From assembly GCA_018823905.1 (NCBI GenBank), contig JAHJHL010000192.1:1-64000 (forward strand): a DNA stretch of 64,000 nucleotides, given 5' to 3'. The notes beneath the pieces are model-generated. The model was given only the letters and a program-made list of their open reading frames with translations. It was not told the DNA's origin and made no database searches. This document shows positions 30,651 to 40,232 of this stretch, in pieces. The position numbers and the translations under genes are program-made. Origin of the DNA: Alphaproteobacteria bacterium (GTDB taxonomy: Bacteria; Pseudomonadota; Alphaproteobacteria; Sphingomonadales; Sphingomonadaceae). Numbering within the stretch: the stretch's first letter is position 1; each line of letters begins with the position of its first letter.

Positions 30651-32567
30651 ATGAAAAACGGAAATGGCGATACGAATCGTATCTGGACGATCGGAACCGA
30701 GGCCGTGCGCGGCGTCGGCAGTTTTCACAAGACCCTGCCACATAATGAGTTTGGCGAAGTCGATCCCGCGGCCTTTGCGGCGCTGGTCGCAGGTACCCGG
30801 GGGGATGGCAGCGGTTTTTCGCATGTGCCACCGGGGCCTGCGCGCGCGGTCACGCGGCCCAGCGACGACGGAGCGTATCGCGCCGCGGCGCAGTTCACCA
30901 ATCCGCAAGCGGGGCTGGCGGCAGATCGTTTGACCCACCATCCGGCCGAATATTGGATGCCTCCGGCACCTGGCGTCACATCGAACACGACGGCCGCCGA
31001 AATGGTCGAACTTTACTGGATGGCTGCGCTGCGCGACCTTGATGTCGGGCAGTTCGACGGCAGCGCGTCGACCGCAGACCCGCTGGTCGACAAAGCAAAG
31101 AAAGAGATCAACAAGCGATTCAAGCAGGCAATCCGTTCGAGCTTTGTTACCAATGACGCCAAGTTCGAGAAACCTGTCCCGCCCAACAGCGACGGGCCGG
31201 AGGATCGGTTTATCCTGGGGCTGGACGTTCCCGGTTCTGCGGCTGCTTTCGAGGAGTTCGAAGAAGAAACGCTCTTTCGCCTGGGCTTGCCCGGCGACGA
31301 AATTGGCCCGCTGGTTAGCCAGTTCTTCCTGCGCCCGGCGGTATTCGGCACCCAGCGCATCGACCAGCGCCAACGCCCCTATAAATCCGGGCTCGACTAC
31401 CTCACCGCGTTCGACGACTGGCTGAAGGCGCAGGATTCGGCGCGCGACGATTCGGGCAATAGCTATGGCGGATCAAACGAGTCGGTCTTTTCAAATGCCG
31501 ACGAAGGAGGGCGGTACGAGCCCGACGAGCGCTATATCTGCACGATGCGCGATCTGGCGCGCTTCGTGAACAAGGACGCGCTGCATCAGGCCTATTTCAA
31601 TGCTGCGCTGATCCTTTTGTCGGGTGGTGCAAAATGGCCGCTCGGCAATCCCTATCACGACGTCGGAAACGGCATCGTCAAGGGCGCGCTGCCCGATCGC
31701 GAGGCAGGCTTTGGCGTCCTTGGCGGCCCGCATATCCTGGCGCTGGTGTCCGAAGTCGCGACGCGGGCGCTCAAGGTGGTCTGGCATCAGAAATGGCAGG
31801 TCAACCTGCGCCTGCGGCCCGAGGCCTATGGCGGACTGGTCCATGTGCAGAACGTCGGCGTTGGCGGGACGCGGCGCGACTATTCGCTGCCGCGCTGGAT
31901 CGACGATACCGATGCGATCGCCCGGATCAGGCAGATCACCGGCGCCGCCAATGGCGGCGACCAAACGATGCTGCTGCCGATGGCGTTTTCCTCGGGCAGT
32001 CCGACGCATCCCGCCTATGGCGCGGGTCATGCGACCGTCGCCGGGGCGTGTGTGACGGTGCTGAAGGCCTACTTCCTGACCTTCACCACCGAGGCAGACG
32101 GCGAGGATGTTCCGATTGCCTTTTGCACGCTGGGCGAGCGGGCCGAACCCTACGGCAGCGGTGCGCCGATCATTGCCTATCGACCGAATCTTCCCGACGG
32201 GTCGACACCGTCGGAAACCGGGCTGGATGGCATAAAACGCTTCGACAATCGCGAACCGCTGCCTGACTCGATTGCCGAAAAGCTTACGATCGAAGGCGAA
32301 CTCAACAAGTTGGCGGAAAATGTCGCGATGGGCCGCTCGATGGGCGGGGTTCATTGGCGCACGGACAACAGCCGCAGCCTGATGCTGGGTGAGGCGCTCG
32401 CCGCAGAAATGCTCGCGCAGATCACCGTTGATGCGAATGAAGCACCGACTTTCGCGTTTCGCAGTTTTGCACGTGGTGCGGACGGTCAACCAAAAAGGGT
32501 GGAAATCGCGCAGGGACGGATTTTCGTCGATGGCGAAGAACAGGCGATCCCTGTCAGCCTGCTCTAA
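30651..32567 (+). CDS. Vanadium-dependent haloperoxidase-like (PAP2 superfamily) protein
   Basis: KWQVNLRLRPEAYGG; SGSPTHPAYGAGHATVAGACVTVLKAYF; NVAMGRSMGGVHWRTDNSRSLMLGE; RBS AAAGGAAA upstream. Confidence 0.9.
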   Translation: MKNGNGDTNRIWTIGTEAVRGVGSFHKTLPHNEFGEVDPAAFAALVAGTRGDGSGFSHVPPGPARAVTRPSDDGAYRAAAQFTNPQAGLAADRLTHHPAEYWMPPAPGVTSNTTAAEMVELYWMAALRDLDVGQFDGSASTADPLVDKAKKEINKRFKQAIRSSFVTNDAKFEKPVPPNSDGPEDRFILGLDVPGSAAAFEEFEEETLFRLGLPGDEIGPLVSQFFLRPAVFGTQRIDQRQRPYKSGLDYLTAFDDWLKAQDSARDDSGNSYGGSNESVFSNADEGGRYEPDERYICTMRDLARFVNKDALHQAYFNAALILLSGGAKWPLGNPYHDVGNGIVKGALPDREAGFGVLGGPHILALVSEVATRALKVVWHQKWQVNLRLRPEAYGGLVHVQNVGVGGTRRDYSLPRWIDDTDAIARIRQITGAANGGDQTMLLPMAFSSGSPTHPAYGAGHATVAGACVTVLKAYFLTFTTEADGEDVPIAFCTLGERAEPYGSGAPIIAYRPNLPDGSTPSETGLDGIKRFDNREPLPDSIAEKLTIEGELNKLAENVAMGRSMGGVHWRTDNSRSLMLGEALAAEMLAQITVDANEAPTFAFRSFARGADGQPKRVEIAQGRIFVDGEEQAIPVSLL

Positions 32568-32760
32568 GCGCAAGCATATCGGCCGTCGCCGCTGTCGGAC
32601 ATTGCGCCGACAGCGGCTCGGTGCGGCGAGCAACAGGGCGCTTGCGTAGACCCCACGGTGACCGATGCAAAAGCCCCCAATCGGACGATCGCATCCGGCC
32701 CCGAAGCACGCTCGTGTGCCTCGCCGCCAGCTTTCACCTTCCAACCCTGTCATCGCCAAG

Positions 32761-32800
32761 AGGGGGCATTATGAGGATCAAGGGGGCATTATGAGGATCA
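32761..32800 (+). repeat. Perfect 20-bp tandem duplication covering RBS and start codon
   Basis: AGGGGGCATTATGAGGATCA at 32761-32780 repeated exactly at 32781-32800. Confidence 0.98.
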
Positions 32801-33261
32801 AACAAGCGACGAGCGTCATCACCATCTTAGCCGCGGGGCTTTTGCCCGCCACCGCCACAGCCCGCGATCCCGCCAACGTCCTGATGCCCGAAAATCCCGA
32901 GGCGCGGGCGTTTCAGGAGGCCGTCGGTTATGCGACCGCGGTGATCGCGGACGACACGATTTACCTTTCAGGGGTGGTCGCGGGGCCGGCGAAGGGGGAG
33001 AGCGATCTGGCGCCCGGATATGAGCGCGCTTTTGCGCATATCGCCGCGACGCTGGCGCGCGCGGGGGCGAGCTGGGACGATGTGGTCGACATCACCACCT
33101 TTCACACCGACCTGGCTGCGCACATCGACGGCTTTGCCGCGGTCAAGAACCGCCATGTGAAGGCGCCCTTTCCGGCGTGGACCGCGATCGGGGTGTCGCG
33201 GTTGTACGAGCCGACCGCGGTGGTCGAGATCAAGGTCGTGGCGCGGGTGGTGAGGAAATAG
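32791..33261 (+). CDS. Exported RidA/YjgF-family protein
   Basis: Signal peptide MRIKQATSVITILAAGLLPATATA; VIADDTIYLSGVVAG; AFAHIAATLARAGASWDDVVDITTFHTDL; AVKNRHVKAPFPAWTAIGVSRLYEPTAVVEIKVVA. Confidence 0.9.
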   Translation: MRIKQATSVITILAAGLLPATATARDPANVLMPENPEARAFQEAVGYATAVIADDTIYLSGVVAGPAKGESDLAPGYERAFAHIAATLARAGASWDDVVDITTFHTDLAAHIDGFAAVKNRHVKAPFPAWTAIGVSRLYEPTAVVEIKVVARVVRK

Positions 33262-33287
33262 GGGTTGGGGGGGAAGCTTCCCCCCGT

Positions 33288-33368
33288 TTCGTCACCCCGG
33301 ACTTGATCCGGGGTCCCGCTTCTTCACCGTTGCTGAGCGGGACCCCGGATCAAGTCCGGGGTGACGAA
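33288..33368. repeat. Perfect 33-bp inverted repeat, REP-like hairpin
   Basis: TTCGTCACCCCGGACTTGATCCGGGGTCCCGCT (33288-33320) and its reverse complement (33336-33368). Confidence 0.95.
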
Positions 33369-33416
33369 GATTTGGACAATGGCGCATGGGGGGCGTGGCG
33401 GGGCTGGCGCAGCACC

Positions 33417-33575
33417 CTAATTCAGCGCGTTGTTGATCGTGTTGAAGATATTGGCGAGGCTGAGGCCGAGCATCTGGAAGGCGATGAGGCTGGCGAGCGC
33501 GATCAGCGCCGCGATCAGGCCATATTCGATCGCGGTGGCGCCGCGCTGGTCGGTGCGCAAATTGGGTCTGGTCAT
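33417..33575 (-). CDS. Flp/Fap-type pilin (type IVb), 52 aa
   Basis: Manual translation MTRPNLRTDQRGATAIEYGLIAALIALASLIAFQMLGLSLANIFNTINNALN; classic RGATAIEYGLIAALIA pilin motif; not in the ORF track. Confidence 0.93.
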   Translation of the reverse strand: MTRPNLRTDQRGATAIEYGLIAALIALASLIAFQMLGLSLANIFNTINNALN

Positions 33576-33828
33576 GCGTTGTTCCCGCTGGTGTCTGGCG
33601 CGTTGGTCCCGGCGCTATGGCTAGGGCTTGCGGGCGAACAGGGTGTTTGCAGGTGCGGTTAACGGCGCGGCAGCGATGGGGGCGGTGCGTTTCGGCTTGA
33701 CAAAATAACCAGATAGGTTCATAACGCATATCGTTCTATCCAGAAATGGTATGGGAGATTCGTGTGGGGCGTTTGGTGGAGCGGGGTTCGTGGGGGGCGG
33801 CCGGGGTTGCAGAGGGTGGTGCTGCGGC

Positions 33829-33893
33829 CCTCCCCGCTGCGACTAGCGAACAAGTTCGCAAGTCTCGCTGCCCCTCCCGCAAGCGGGAGGGGA
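33829..33893. repeat. Partial copy of family B repeat
   Basis: CCGCTGCGACTAGCGAACAAGTTCGCAAGTCTCGCTGCC followed by CCCCTCCCGCAAGCGGGAGGGG; matches the right half of 14404-14579. Confidence 0.8.
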
Positions 33894-33934
33894 TCGGAGA
33901 GAGGCGGGAGGGGAGCAAAAAGACCAATCCCTTC

Positions 33935-34603
33935 ATGCCGGGGCTGCGGGTGCGCGAGGACGGGTTTACCGCGGCGCGGACGCGGGTGTTTCTGGCGGTG
34001 CTGGCGAAGACCGGGTGCGTCAGCGATGCGGCGCGGGTGGCGGGGGTCAGCCGGACGTCGGTCAACCGGTCGCGCAGCCTGTTCGCGCCGTTCGATGCGG
34101 CGTGCCGCGAGGCGCTGGCCAAGGCGCTGCGCGGGCTGGAGGCGGTGGCGTATCAGCGCGCGGTCGAGGGGCGCGAGACGGTGGTGATCCGCGGCGGGCG
34201 CGAGGTCGAGCGGCGGATCGCGCCGTCGGACGCGCTGCTCGCGCTGCTGATCAAGCGCGGCGAATTGAACGAGGACGCGGCGGCCGAGGCGGCGGCGGAG
34301 GCGGCGCGGGTCGATGCCGCAACCGCGATCACGACCGCGGAATTTTTGGAGGGGTGGCGGTTCGATGTCGACGCGACCAAATATTTCTATCCGGGCAGCG
34401 CAAAGCAGCGATTGCGTGACAAGCTGCATACGATGCGGAAGGCGATGCAGGCTGACGATTGGGCGCATGAGGCCGAGACGGGCGAATGTTTGCGCTGCGG
34501 CGAGCGGGCGAGCGGCGCGGGGCTCGACCGGCTGGCGGCGCGGCGCGCCAAGGAGCAGGCGGACGAGGCCGAATTTGCGGACGACAATCTGCCGGTGGAT
34601 TAG
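33935..34603 (+). CDS. HTH-containing hypothetical protein (terminase-small-subunit-like N-terminus)
   Basis: TRVFLAVLAKTGCVSDAARVAGVSRTSVNRSRS helix-turn-helix; GECLRCGERASG near the C-terminus. Confidence 0.65.
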   Translation: MPGLRVREDGFTAARTRVFLAVLAKTGCVSDAARVAGVSRTSVNRSRSLFAPFDAACREALAKALRGLEAVAYQRAVEGRETVVIRGGREVERRIAPSDALLALLIKRGELNEDAAAEAAAEAARVDAATAITTAEFLEGWRFDVDATKYFYPGSAKQRLRDKLHTMRKAMQADDWAHEAETGECLRCGERASGAGLDRLAARRAKEQADEAEFADDNLPVD

Positions 34604-35178
34604 CGCGGCAGGATGACCTCGACGCGGCGGTTCGTTGTGCGGCCGGCGGGGTCGTCGGCGCCGGTGGCGGTCTCATTGGGCGCGATGGGGGCGGTTTCGC
34701 CCTTGCCCGACACCGCGAATGCGCGCTGGCGCACGCCGACTTGGCGCCCGAACCAGTCCGCGACGGTGCGCGCGCGGGTTTCGGACAGGCGCTGGTTATA
34801 GGCATCGTCGCCTTTGGCATCGGTGTGGCCGATGACCTGGATGCCGCCGGGGGGCGCCTTGCGGATCAGCGCCGCGGCCTTTTGCAGCTGCGCCTCGGCG
34901 GCGGGGGTCAGGTCGGCCTTGTCGAATTCGAACAGGGCATCGGCGGCGAGATCGATGATCGTGCCCATGTCGGTGACGCGGACGTTCAGCCCGCTGATGT
35001 CGCCGGTCAGATTGCTGACCGTGCCGGTGACACCGCCGCGGGCGGACGTGGGGGCGGGGGTTGCTGCGGCGGGCGCGGCCGCGGTCGGCGTATCGCGCGC
35101 AGGCGGCGGCTCGCTGTCGGAGGCGGGGGCGCAGGAAGAGAGCGCCAGCGCGGGCAGCACAAGCGCGAAGCGCGTCAT
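34600..35178 (-). CDS. OmpA-family lipoprotein
   Basis: Lipobox LALSSCAP; LFEFDKADLTPAAEAQLQKAAALI; IQVIGHTDAKGDDAYNQRLSETRARTVADWF. Confidence 0.92.
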   Translation of the reverse strand: MTRFALVLPALALSSCAPASDSEPPPARDTPTAAAPAAATPAPTSARGGVTGTVSNLTGDISGLNVRVTDMGTIIDLAADALFEFDKADLTPAAEAQLQKAAALIRKAPPGGIQVIGHTDAKGDDAYNQRLSETRARTVADWFGRQVGVRQRAFAVSGKGETAPIAPNETATGADDPAGRTTNRRVEVILPR

Positions 35179-35732
35179 CGCGTAACCGGGACGCCGTCGA
35201 AGGGGGCGACCTTGGGCAGGTTGATCGACACCGTCGGGCTGGTGGCCGGCGGCGCGGGGAATTTGGCCCAGATGATGCCGGGTTTGACCCCGCATTGGGT
35301 GCTCAGATTGTTGCCCGAGACGTTCGACGCCATCCAGTCGGCCTTGTCGTCCTTCAGCACGCCGATGCGCTGCGACGTGGCATCGTCGATGAGGCTGATC
35401 TTGTCGACATTGAACGACTGGCTGTTGTATTTCTCCGGGCTGGAACAGCGCAGGGTGACGGTCAATATGTCGCCGGTGACTGCGACCTTCAGCAGGTCGA
35501 GCTGCGACCCCTCGGGGCCGGGCTGGCTCTGGATCGCCGCCTGCGCGGGCATGCGGGCGACGGGGGCTTGTTCAGGCGCCGCCATTGGTTCGCGGGTGAC
35601 GCCTGTGTCGGAAGCGGTGGTGGTGGCCGTTTCGTCGGACGGCGGCGCGTCGCTGACGTTGCAGCCCGCCAGACCGATGCCGGCCGCAGCCATGAGCGTA
35701 AGATGCCGAATATCCACCGATATTGCCTCCAT
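35175..35732 (-). CDS. Hypothetical lipoprotein
   Basis: Lipobox GIGLAGCNVSD; 4-bp overlap with the OmpA-family gene. Confidence 0.8.
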   Translation of the reverse strand: MEAISVDIRHLTLMAAAGIGLAGCNVSDAPPSDETATTTASDTGVTREPMAAPEQAPVARMPAQAAIQSQPGPEGSQLDLLKVAVTGDILTVTLRCSSPEKYNSQSFNVDKISLIDDATSQRIGVLKDDKADWMASNVSGNNLSTQCGVKPGIIWAKFPAPPATSPTVSINLPKVAPFDGVPVTR

Positions 35733-35787
35733 TTGTTGGTGTCACCGGGTTTACGCGTGGCGGGGACTTGGGTTCCCGCGCGCGGGG

Positions 35788-36408
35788 TTAAGCGATGAGG
35801 CCGGCGTGGCGCGCCTTGTCGGCGAGTTCGCTGCGCGTGGTCGCACCCATGGTGCGCAACAGGTGCGAGACATGGTTGCGGATGGTGAAGTGCGACAGGT
35901 CGAGGCTGCGCGCGATCTGTTTGTTCGACTGTTTCTGTGCGAGCATCGTCAGCACTTCGATCTGGCGGTCGGTCAGCGCGGGCGGCGGCGCGGGCATCGT
36001 TTGGACCGAAGGCTGGTCGGGCTTGAGCACGACAAACTCACCCTGTTGCAGCGCGTGCAGCCCCGCGACCATCCGGTCGGGGCGCACCGATTTGGCGATA
36101 TAGGCATCGGCGCCATAACCCATCACGCGATCGATCGTCGCGTCATCGTCGAGCATCGACACGACCGCGATCGACGAACGCGGGAAACGGCGGCGCATCA
36201 TCGGCAGCGTCTCAGCCGGGTCCATGCCGGGGAACAGCAGGTCGATGGTGAACAGCTGCGGCGCGCCCTCGCGTTCGGCGACGCACAGCATCTCGTCAAC
36301 GGTCCCGGCCTGGTGGATCGCCAGATGCGGAAAGGCGCTGCCGACCAGCTGGCCCAGCCCGGCGCGGAACATCGGGTGATCGTCGGCAATGATGATGGTG
36401 TCGATCAT
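35788..36408 (-). CDS. NarL/LuxR-type response regulator
   Basis: IIIADDHPMFRAGL receiver; LTDRQIEVLTMLAQKQSNKQIARSLDLSHFTIRNHVSHLLRTMG. Confidence 0.95.
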   Translation of the reverse strand: MIDTIIIADDHPMFRAGLGQLVGSAFPHLAIHQAGTVDEMLCVAEREGAPQLFTIDLLFPGMDPAETLPMMRRRFPRSSIAVVSMLDDDATIDRVMGYGADAYIAKSVRPDRMVAGLHALQQGEFVVLKPDQPSVQTMPAPPPALTDRQIEVLTMLAQKQSNKQIARSLDLSHFTIRNHVSHLLRTMGATTRSELADKARHAGLIA

Positions 36409-36474
36409 GGCGTGCGGCTTGGCACGGTGGTGCAGAATGTCCGATGAATGGATATGGGCGTTCATGGGCTTGGC

Positions 36475-37215
36475 TCAATATCTAAGAGTGTCGGGCCACA
36501 GGACGCGGGTACAGCGCGCGATGGGGTCGGGAGTTTTGGCGGCGAGCGCTGTGCGCAGGGCGGGGAGCGCCGCGACCGCTTGGCGCAGCGCCGCGATGTC
36601 GAGTGTGCCGCGCGCGAGTTCCGAGCTGCCGCCGAGGCGGTCGGACGGGCGGATCAGCGTCCAGCTGAGCGCGTTGTACCCTTCGGCGTAAGCGAGTAAG
36701 TCGCCGAGTGGCAGCTCGCCATGGCCATTGGTGGCGTCGTGCGCGCCATAGGGGAAGATCTGGGTCGACAGCGCGGTGCTGCCGATGATGCCGTGCGGCT
36801 GGACCGGGAAGGGGCGCTGGATCTGGAGCAGCGCGACTTCGGGCAGGGTGGCGTCGATGCCGACGCGCAATTTGACGTCGATCTCGCGGTCCACGATCAC
36901 GGGTTGGCGCGCGGGCTCCCAGATGTAGGAGAGTTCGAGTTCGAGCGGGCGCTGTGTCTTTTGCGGATCATATCCGGTCGCGGTCCAGCGCATGAAATCG
37001 CCGCCATCGAGCTTGCCTTCGTCAGTGAACAGGCGGGTGAGGGTGACGGTGCCGCCCGCGAGCTGTTGTTCGACGTCGCAGGTGTAGCGCCAAGTTTCAC
37101 GGTACGGTGGACTGGCGATCGGTGGCTGGCCGGCGAGCGGGGGCAAGCGTGCTTCGGCAGCGCCGGGGGCGAGCAGGAGCAGCGGGAGGACGGCGAGGGC
37201 GAGCTGGCGACACAT
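36475..37215 (-). CDS. Hypothetical exported protein
   Basis: Signal peptide MCRQLALAVLPLLLLAPGAAEA and continuous 246-aa ORF. Confidence 0.75.
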   Translation of the reverse strand: MCRQLALAVLPLLLLAPGAAEARLPPLAGQPPIASPPYRETWRYTCDVEQQLAGGTVTLTRLFTDEGKLDGGDFMRWTATGYDPQKTQRPLELELSYIWEPARQPVIVDREIDVKLRVGIDATLPEVALLQIQRPFPVQPHGIIGSTALSTQIFPYGAHDATNGHGELPLGDLLAYAEGYNALSWTLIRPSDRLGGSSELARGTLDIAALRQAVAALPALRTALAAKTPDPIARCTRVLWPDTLRY

Positions 37216-37302
37216 ATGTTTTTCCGGTTCGGGCAGAACAGGGCAATGCTATCGCACTGGCGGCGGCGCTGCGGTGATCGCGATCACAGCCGCGCTGGAG
37301 GA

Positions 37303-39459
37303 TCAGCGCGCGGGCGTCGCCGGACGCGTCCAGCCCTGGCGATATTTGGCAAACCAGGCGAGGATCGCGGCGGCCTTAGCGGCCGATTGCGACGGGCGCG
37401 CGGCGATGCCGCCGTGGCTGGCGCCGGGGATCTTGACGAGCGCGGTGGGGACGCCGCGGAGGCGGAGCGCGGTGTAATATTGCTCTGATTCGCTGACGGG
37501 GGTGCGGTAATCCTCGGCGCCGACGACGACGAGGGTCGGGGTTTCGACATTGCCGACAAGCGACAGCGGCGACAGCGACCAGTAAAGTTCGGGCTTTTCC
37601 CACGGCATTGCACCGAGCCAATAAGGGCCGAAAAAGGCGGGGCCGTCGGCGGTGAGCGCCTGGGTTGTCCAGTTGATCACCGGCTTCTGGGTGACCGCAG
37701 CCTTGAAGCGGTTGGTTTTCCCGACGATCCAGCTGGTCAGCACCCCGCCGCCCGACCCGCCGGTGACGAACAAAGCGTCGGGATCGGCGACGCCGAGCGC
37801 GATCGCACGGTCGACGATGCTGATCAGGTCGAAATAATCATTGCCCGGATAGGCCTTGTCGATTTCCTGCGCGAACGCCTCACCATAGCTGGTCGAGCCG
37901 CGCGGGTTGGCGGAAAGGACGGCGTAGCCGCCCGCGGCGTAGAGCTGGTTGTCGGTCGAGAAATGCGGGCCATAGGCGGTGAAGGGGCCGCCGTGGATTT
38001 CGAGGATCAGCGGCACCTTGGTCCCCTCGACATAGCCGGGGGGCAGGGTCAGCCAGCCCTCGATCGTCTTGCCGTCGTGGCTGGACGGGGTGGTGATCTT
38101 GCGGACCTCGCCGAGCGATTTGACTTCGCGCAAAGACCGGTTGAGGTCGGTGAGGATGCGCGCCGAACCGCCGCGCGCCAGCTGAACCTCGGCGGGGCGG
38201 GTCGCGGTGCCGCCGGTGAAGGCGATCGCGCCGCCGTCGGACACAGTGAAGCTGCCACCGGTATAGGGGCGGTCCATGCCGCCGCCCGACAATCCCTTGG
38301 CGACGTCGCGCACCGATCCGTCGAGGCCGATGCGTGCGATTTTGGTTTCGCCATGATCGTCATATTGCGCGTAGAGCGCGCGGCCGCCGTCGCCCCATGC
38401 GATCGCGTCGACGCTGTAATCCCAATTTTCGGTGAGGCTGCGGCGCCCCGAACCATCGCGGTTCATCACATAGAGGTGGGTGTTTTCATAGGCGCGGCGG
38501 GCGTCGTCGAAGCCGAGATACGCGATCTTGCCGCCGTCGGGCGAAACGAGCGGGTTGGCGTCGGGACCGTTGCGGTCGGTCAACGCGCTGATGCGGCCGC
38601 TGGCGACGTCGAGCGCGTGGACCTCGCTTTCGAGCGGGTCGGTTTCCCAGTCGGGCTTGCGATTGGCGGCGAAATACAGCGTGCGGCCGTCGCGCGACCA
38701 GCTCAAGGGCCCATTGTCGTGATAGGGGCCAAAGGTCAGCTGGCGCGGCGCGCCGCCGGTGGCGGGGACGAGGAAGATTTTTTCGAATCCGGGTTCGACA
38801 TAGCCCTGCCCGTCGGCGCGGTAGGTGAGGAGGTCGCGGACTTCGAGCGGTTCGGCCCAGGTCGCGCCCTTCGGTTTATTCGCGGGCGCGGCGCCGAGTT
38901 TCAGCCCCTCGTCCTTGACCAGCATGGTATAGGCGAGCGAACGCCCGTCGGGCGCCCAGGCAAGCGACGAGGGCGCGGTTGGCAGGCCGGTCAGGCGCAC
39001 CGCCTCGCCGCCCGCCATCCAGCGCACCCACAGTTGCGCGCTGCCCCCCTCGGTCGAGGCATAGGCCAGGCGCTTGCCGTCGGGCGACCAGCGCGGCGCA
39101 AAGGCACCGCCCTGCCGCCCGGCGAGCGGGATTTCTTCGCCGGTCGCGGTGTCGATCAGCCAGACCGAGCTGACCGCGCGGTCGGACATGATGTCGTTCT
39201 GGCGCCGGACATAGGCGATGTGGCGCCCGTCGGGGCTGATCTGCGGATCAGCGGCGATGGCGAGGTCGAACAGGTCGGCACCGGTCAGGCGGCGTTCGGG
39301 CGCGGTGCGCGCGCTGCCGATTGCCGATCCGGGTGTTGCGGCGGGGGTGGGGCTGGCCTCTTCCTGTGCCGCTGGGGTCAGGGGCGGCATATCCTGCGCA
39401 AAAGCCAGCTGCGACGAAAGTGCGAGCAGGCTCGCACCGAGAATTACCAGTTTGCGCAT
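37303..39459 (-). CDS. S9-family exported peptidase (prolyl oligopeptidase type)
   Basis: WD40-like repeats (DPQISPDGRHIAYVRR); GGSGGGVLTSWIVG catalytic region; GASHGGIAARPSQ. Confidence 0.93.
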   Translation of the reverse strand: MRKLVILGASLLALSSQLAFAQDMPPLTPAAQEEASPTPAATPGSAIGSARTAPERRLTGADLFDLAIAADPQISPDGRHIAYVRRQNDIMSDRAVSSVWLIDTATGEEIPLAGRQGGAFAPRWSPDGKRLAYASTEGGSAQLWVRWMAGGEAVRLTGLPTAPSSLAWAPDGRSLAYTMLVKDEGLKLGAAPANKPKGATWAEPLEVRDLLTYRADGQGYVEPGFEKIFLVPATGGAPRQLTFGPYHDNGPLSWSRDGRTLYFAANRKPDWETDPLESEVHALDVASGRISALTDRNGPDANPLVSPDGGKIAYLGFDDARRAYENTHLYVMNRDGSGRRSLTENWDYSVDAIAWGDGGRALYAQYDDHGETKIARIGLDGSVRDVAKGLSGGGMDRPYTGGSFTVSDGGAIAFTGGTATRPAEVQLARGGSARILTDLNRSLREVKSLGEVRKITTPSSHDGKTIEGWLTLPPGYVEGTKVPLILEIHGGPFTAYGPHFSTDNQLYAAGGYAVLSANPRGSTSYGEAFAQEIDKAYPGNDYFDLISIVDRAIALGVADPDALFVTGGSGGGVLTSWIVGKTNRFKAAVTQKPVINWTTQALTADGPAFFGPYWLGAMPWEKPELYWSLSPLSLVGNVETPTLVVVGAEDYRTPVSESEQYYTALRLRGVPTALVKIPGASHGGIAARPSQSAAKAAAILAWFAKYRQGWTRPATPAR

Positions 39460-39556
39460 GAAAACCGTCCCTTTCTTGCCAGACGGCGCAGGTCTGTCGT
39501 TTTCGGGGCGGCGCGTCAACTACGTCGGGTTGCGTGTAGCCGACTGCGCCTGCCCG

Positions 39557-40123
39557 CTATCCCGCTACGATCTCGGCGGCTGGATAATCCTCTGCCGCCG
39601 ATGGGCAGCCGCGCTGTTTCATAATCGTCGGCTGGCCGGGAGCGTACCAGGTCGAAGACCAGCGTTCCGGGTCGTCGCCGACCGCTTCGAAAACGCACAC
39701 TTCAGGATTTGTTCCGTCGGGGGCGACGACCACCGACCAATTATAGCGATCTTCGGCACGGCGAGCGCCGCCCCAAGCAAGGATGCGCCCGCCCGCGACG
39801 CGGGCGATCGGCAGGCCGAGGCCGTTGTCGGCAAAAACAACCTGTGCCCGTGCGTCGGCGTCGGGGACGGCGGCGGCGATTGCCGCCTTGACTGACGGAT
39901 GATCGAGGAAGCGATGGCCGCTGACGACGTCGAACGGATATTTGCCGATGTACGGGGTGAGGTCGACCGGGCCGCGGCGGGCTTCCTTGACGCTGATCGG
40001 GATGGAGGGACTGATTTTGGGTTCGCTGGCGGCGGGTTTGGCGGGTTCGGCTTGCGGGGTTTCAGCCTCGGCGCACGCCGACAGGGGGAGCAGCGCGGCG
40101 AGGGTGGCGGCGATGAGTTTCAT
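39557..40123 (-). CDS. Hypothetical lipoprotein
   Basis: MKLIAATLAALLPLSACAEAE lipobox; 188-aa ORF. Confidence 0.75.
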   Translation of the reverse strand: MKLIAATLAALLPLSACAEAETPQAEPAKPAASEPKISPSIPISVKEARRGPVDLTPYIGKYPFDVVSGHRFLDHPSVKAAIAAAVPDADARAQVVFADNGLGLPIARVAGGRILAWGGARRAEDRYNWSVVVAPDGTNPEVCVFEAVGDDPERWSSTWYAPGQPTIMKQRGCPSAAEDYPAAEIVAG

Positions 40124-40232
40124 ATCTTCTCCTGTCTCTCGAGTGGCTTGGCGCAATAATCGACGGCGTTGCAATTTGAACCCGTTACCCGGCCGATGCC
40201 ATGGCGACGATGACCCGGATCACACCGGTGCG

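Noticed and set aside
33288-33368. Perfect 33-bp inverted repeat as an att site or new riboswitch
   Set aside because: CGTCACCCCGGACTTGATCCGGGGTCC-type hairpins are, to my knowledge, a widespread REP-like intergenic repeat; annotated as a repeat only.
33697-33730. TTGACA-like promoter (CTTGACAAAATAACCAGATAGGTTCATAACG)
   Set aside because: Plausible sigma70-type -35 but a weak -10; no supporting expression data, so not listed as a feature.
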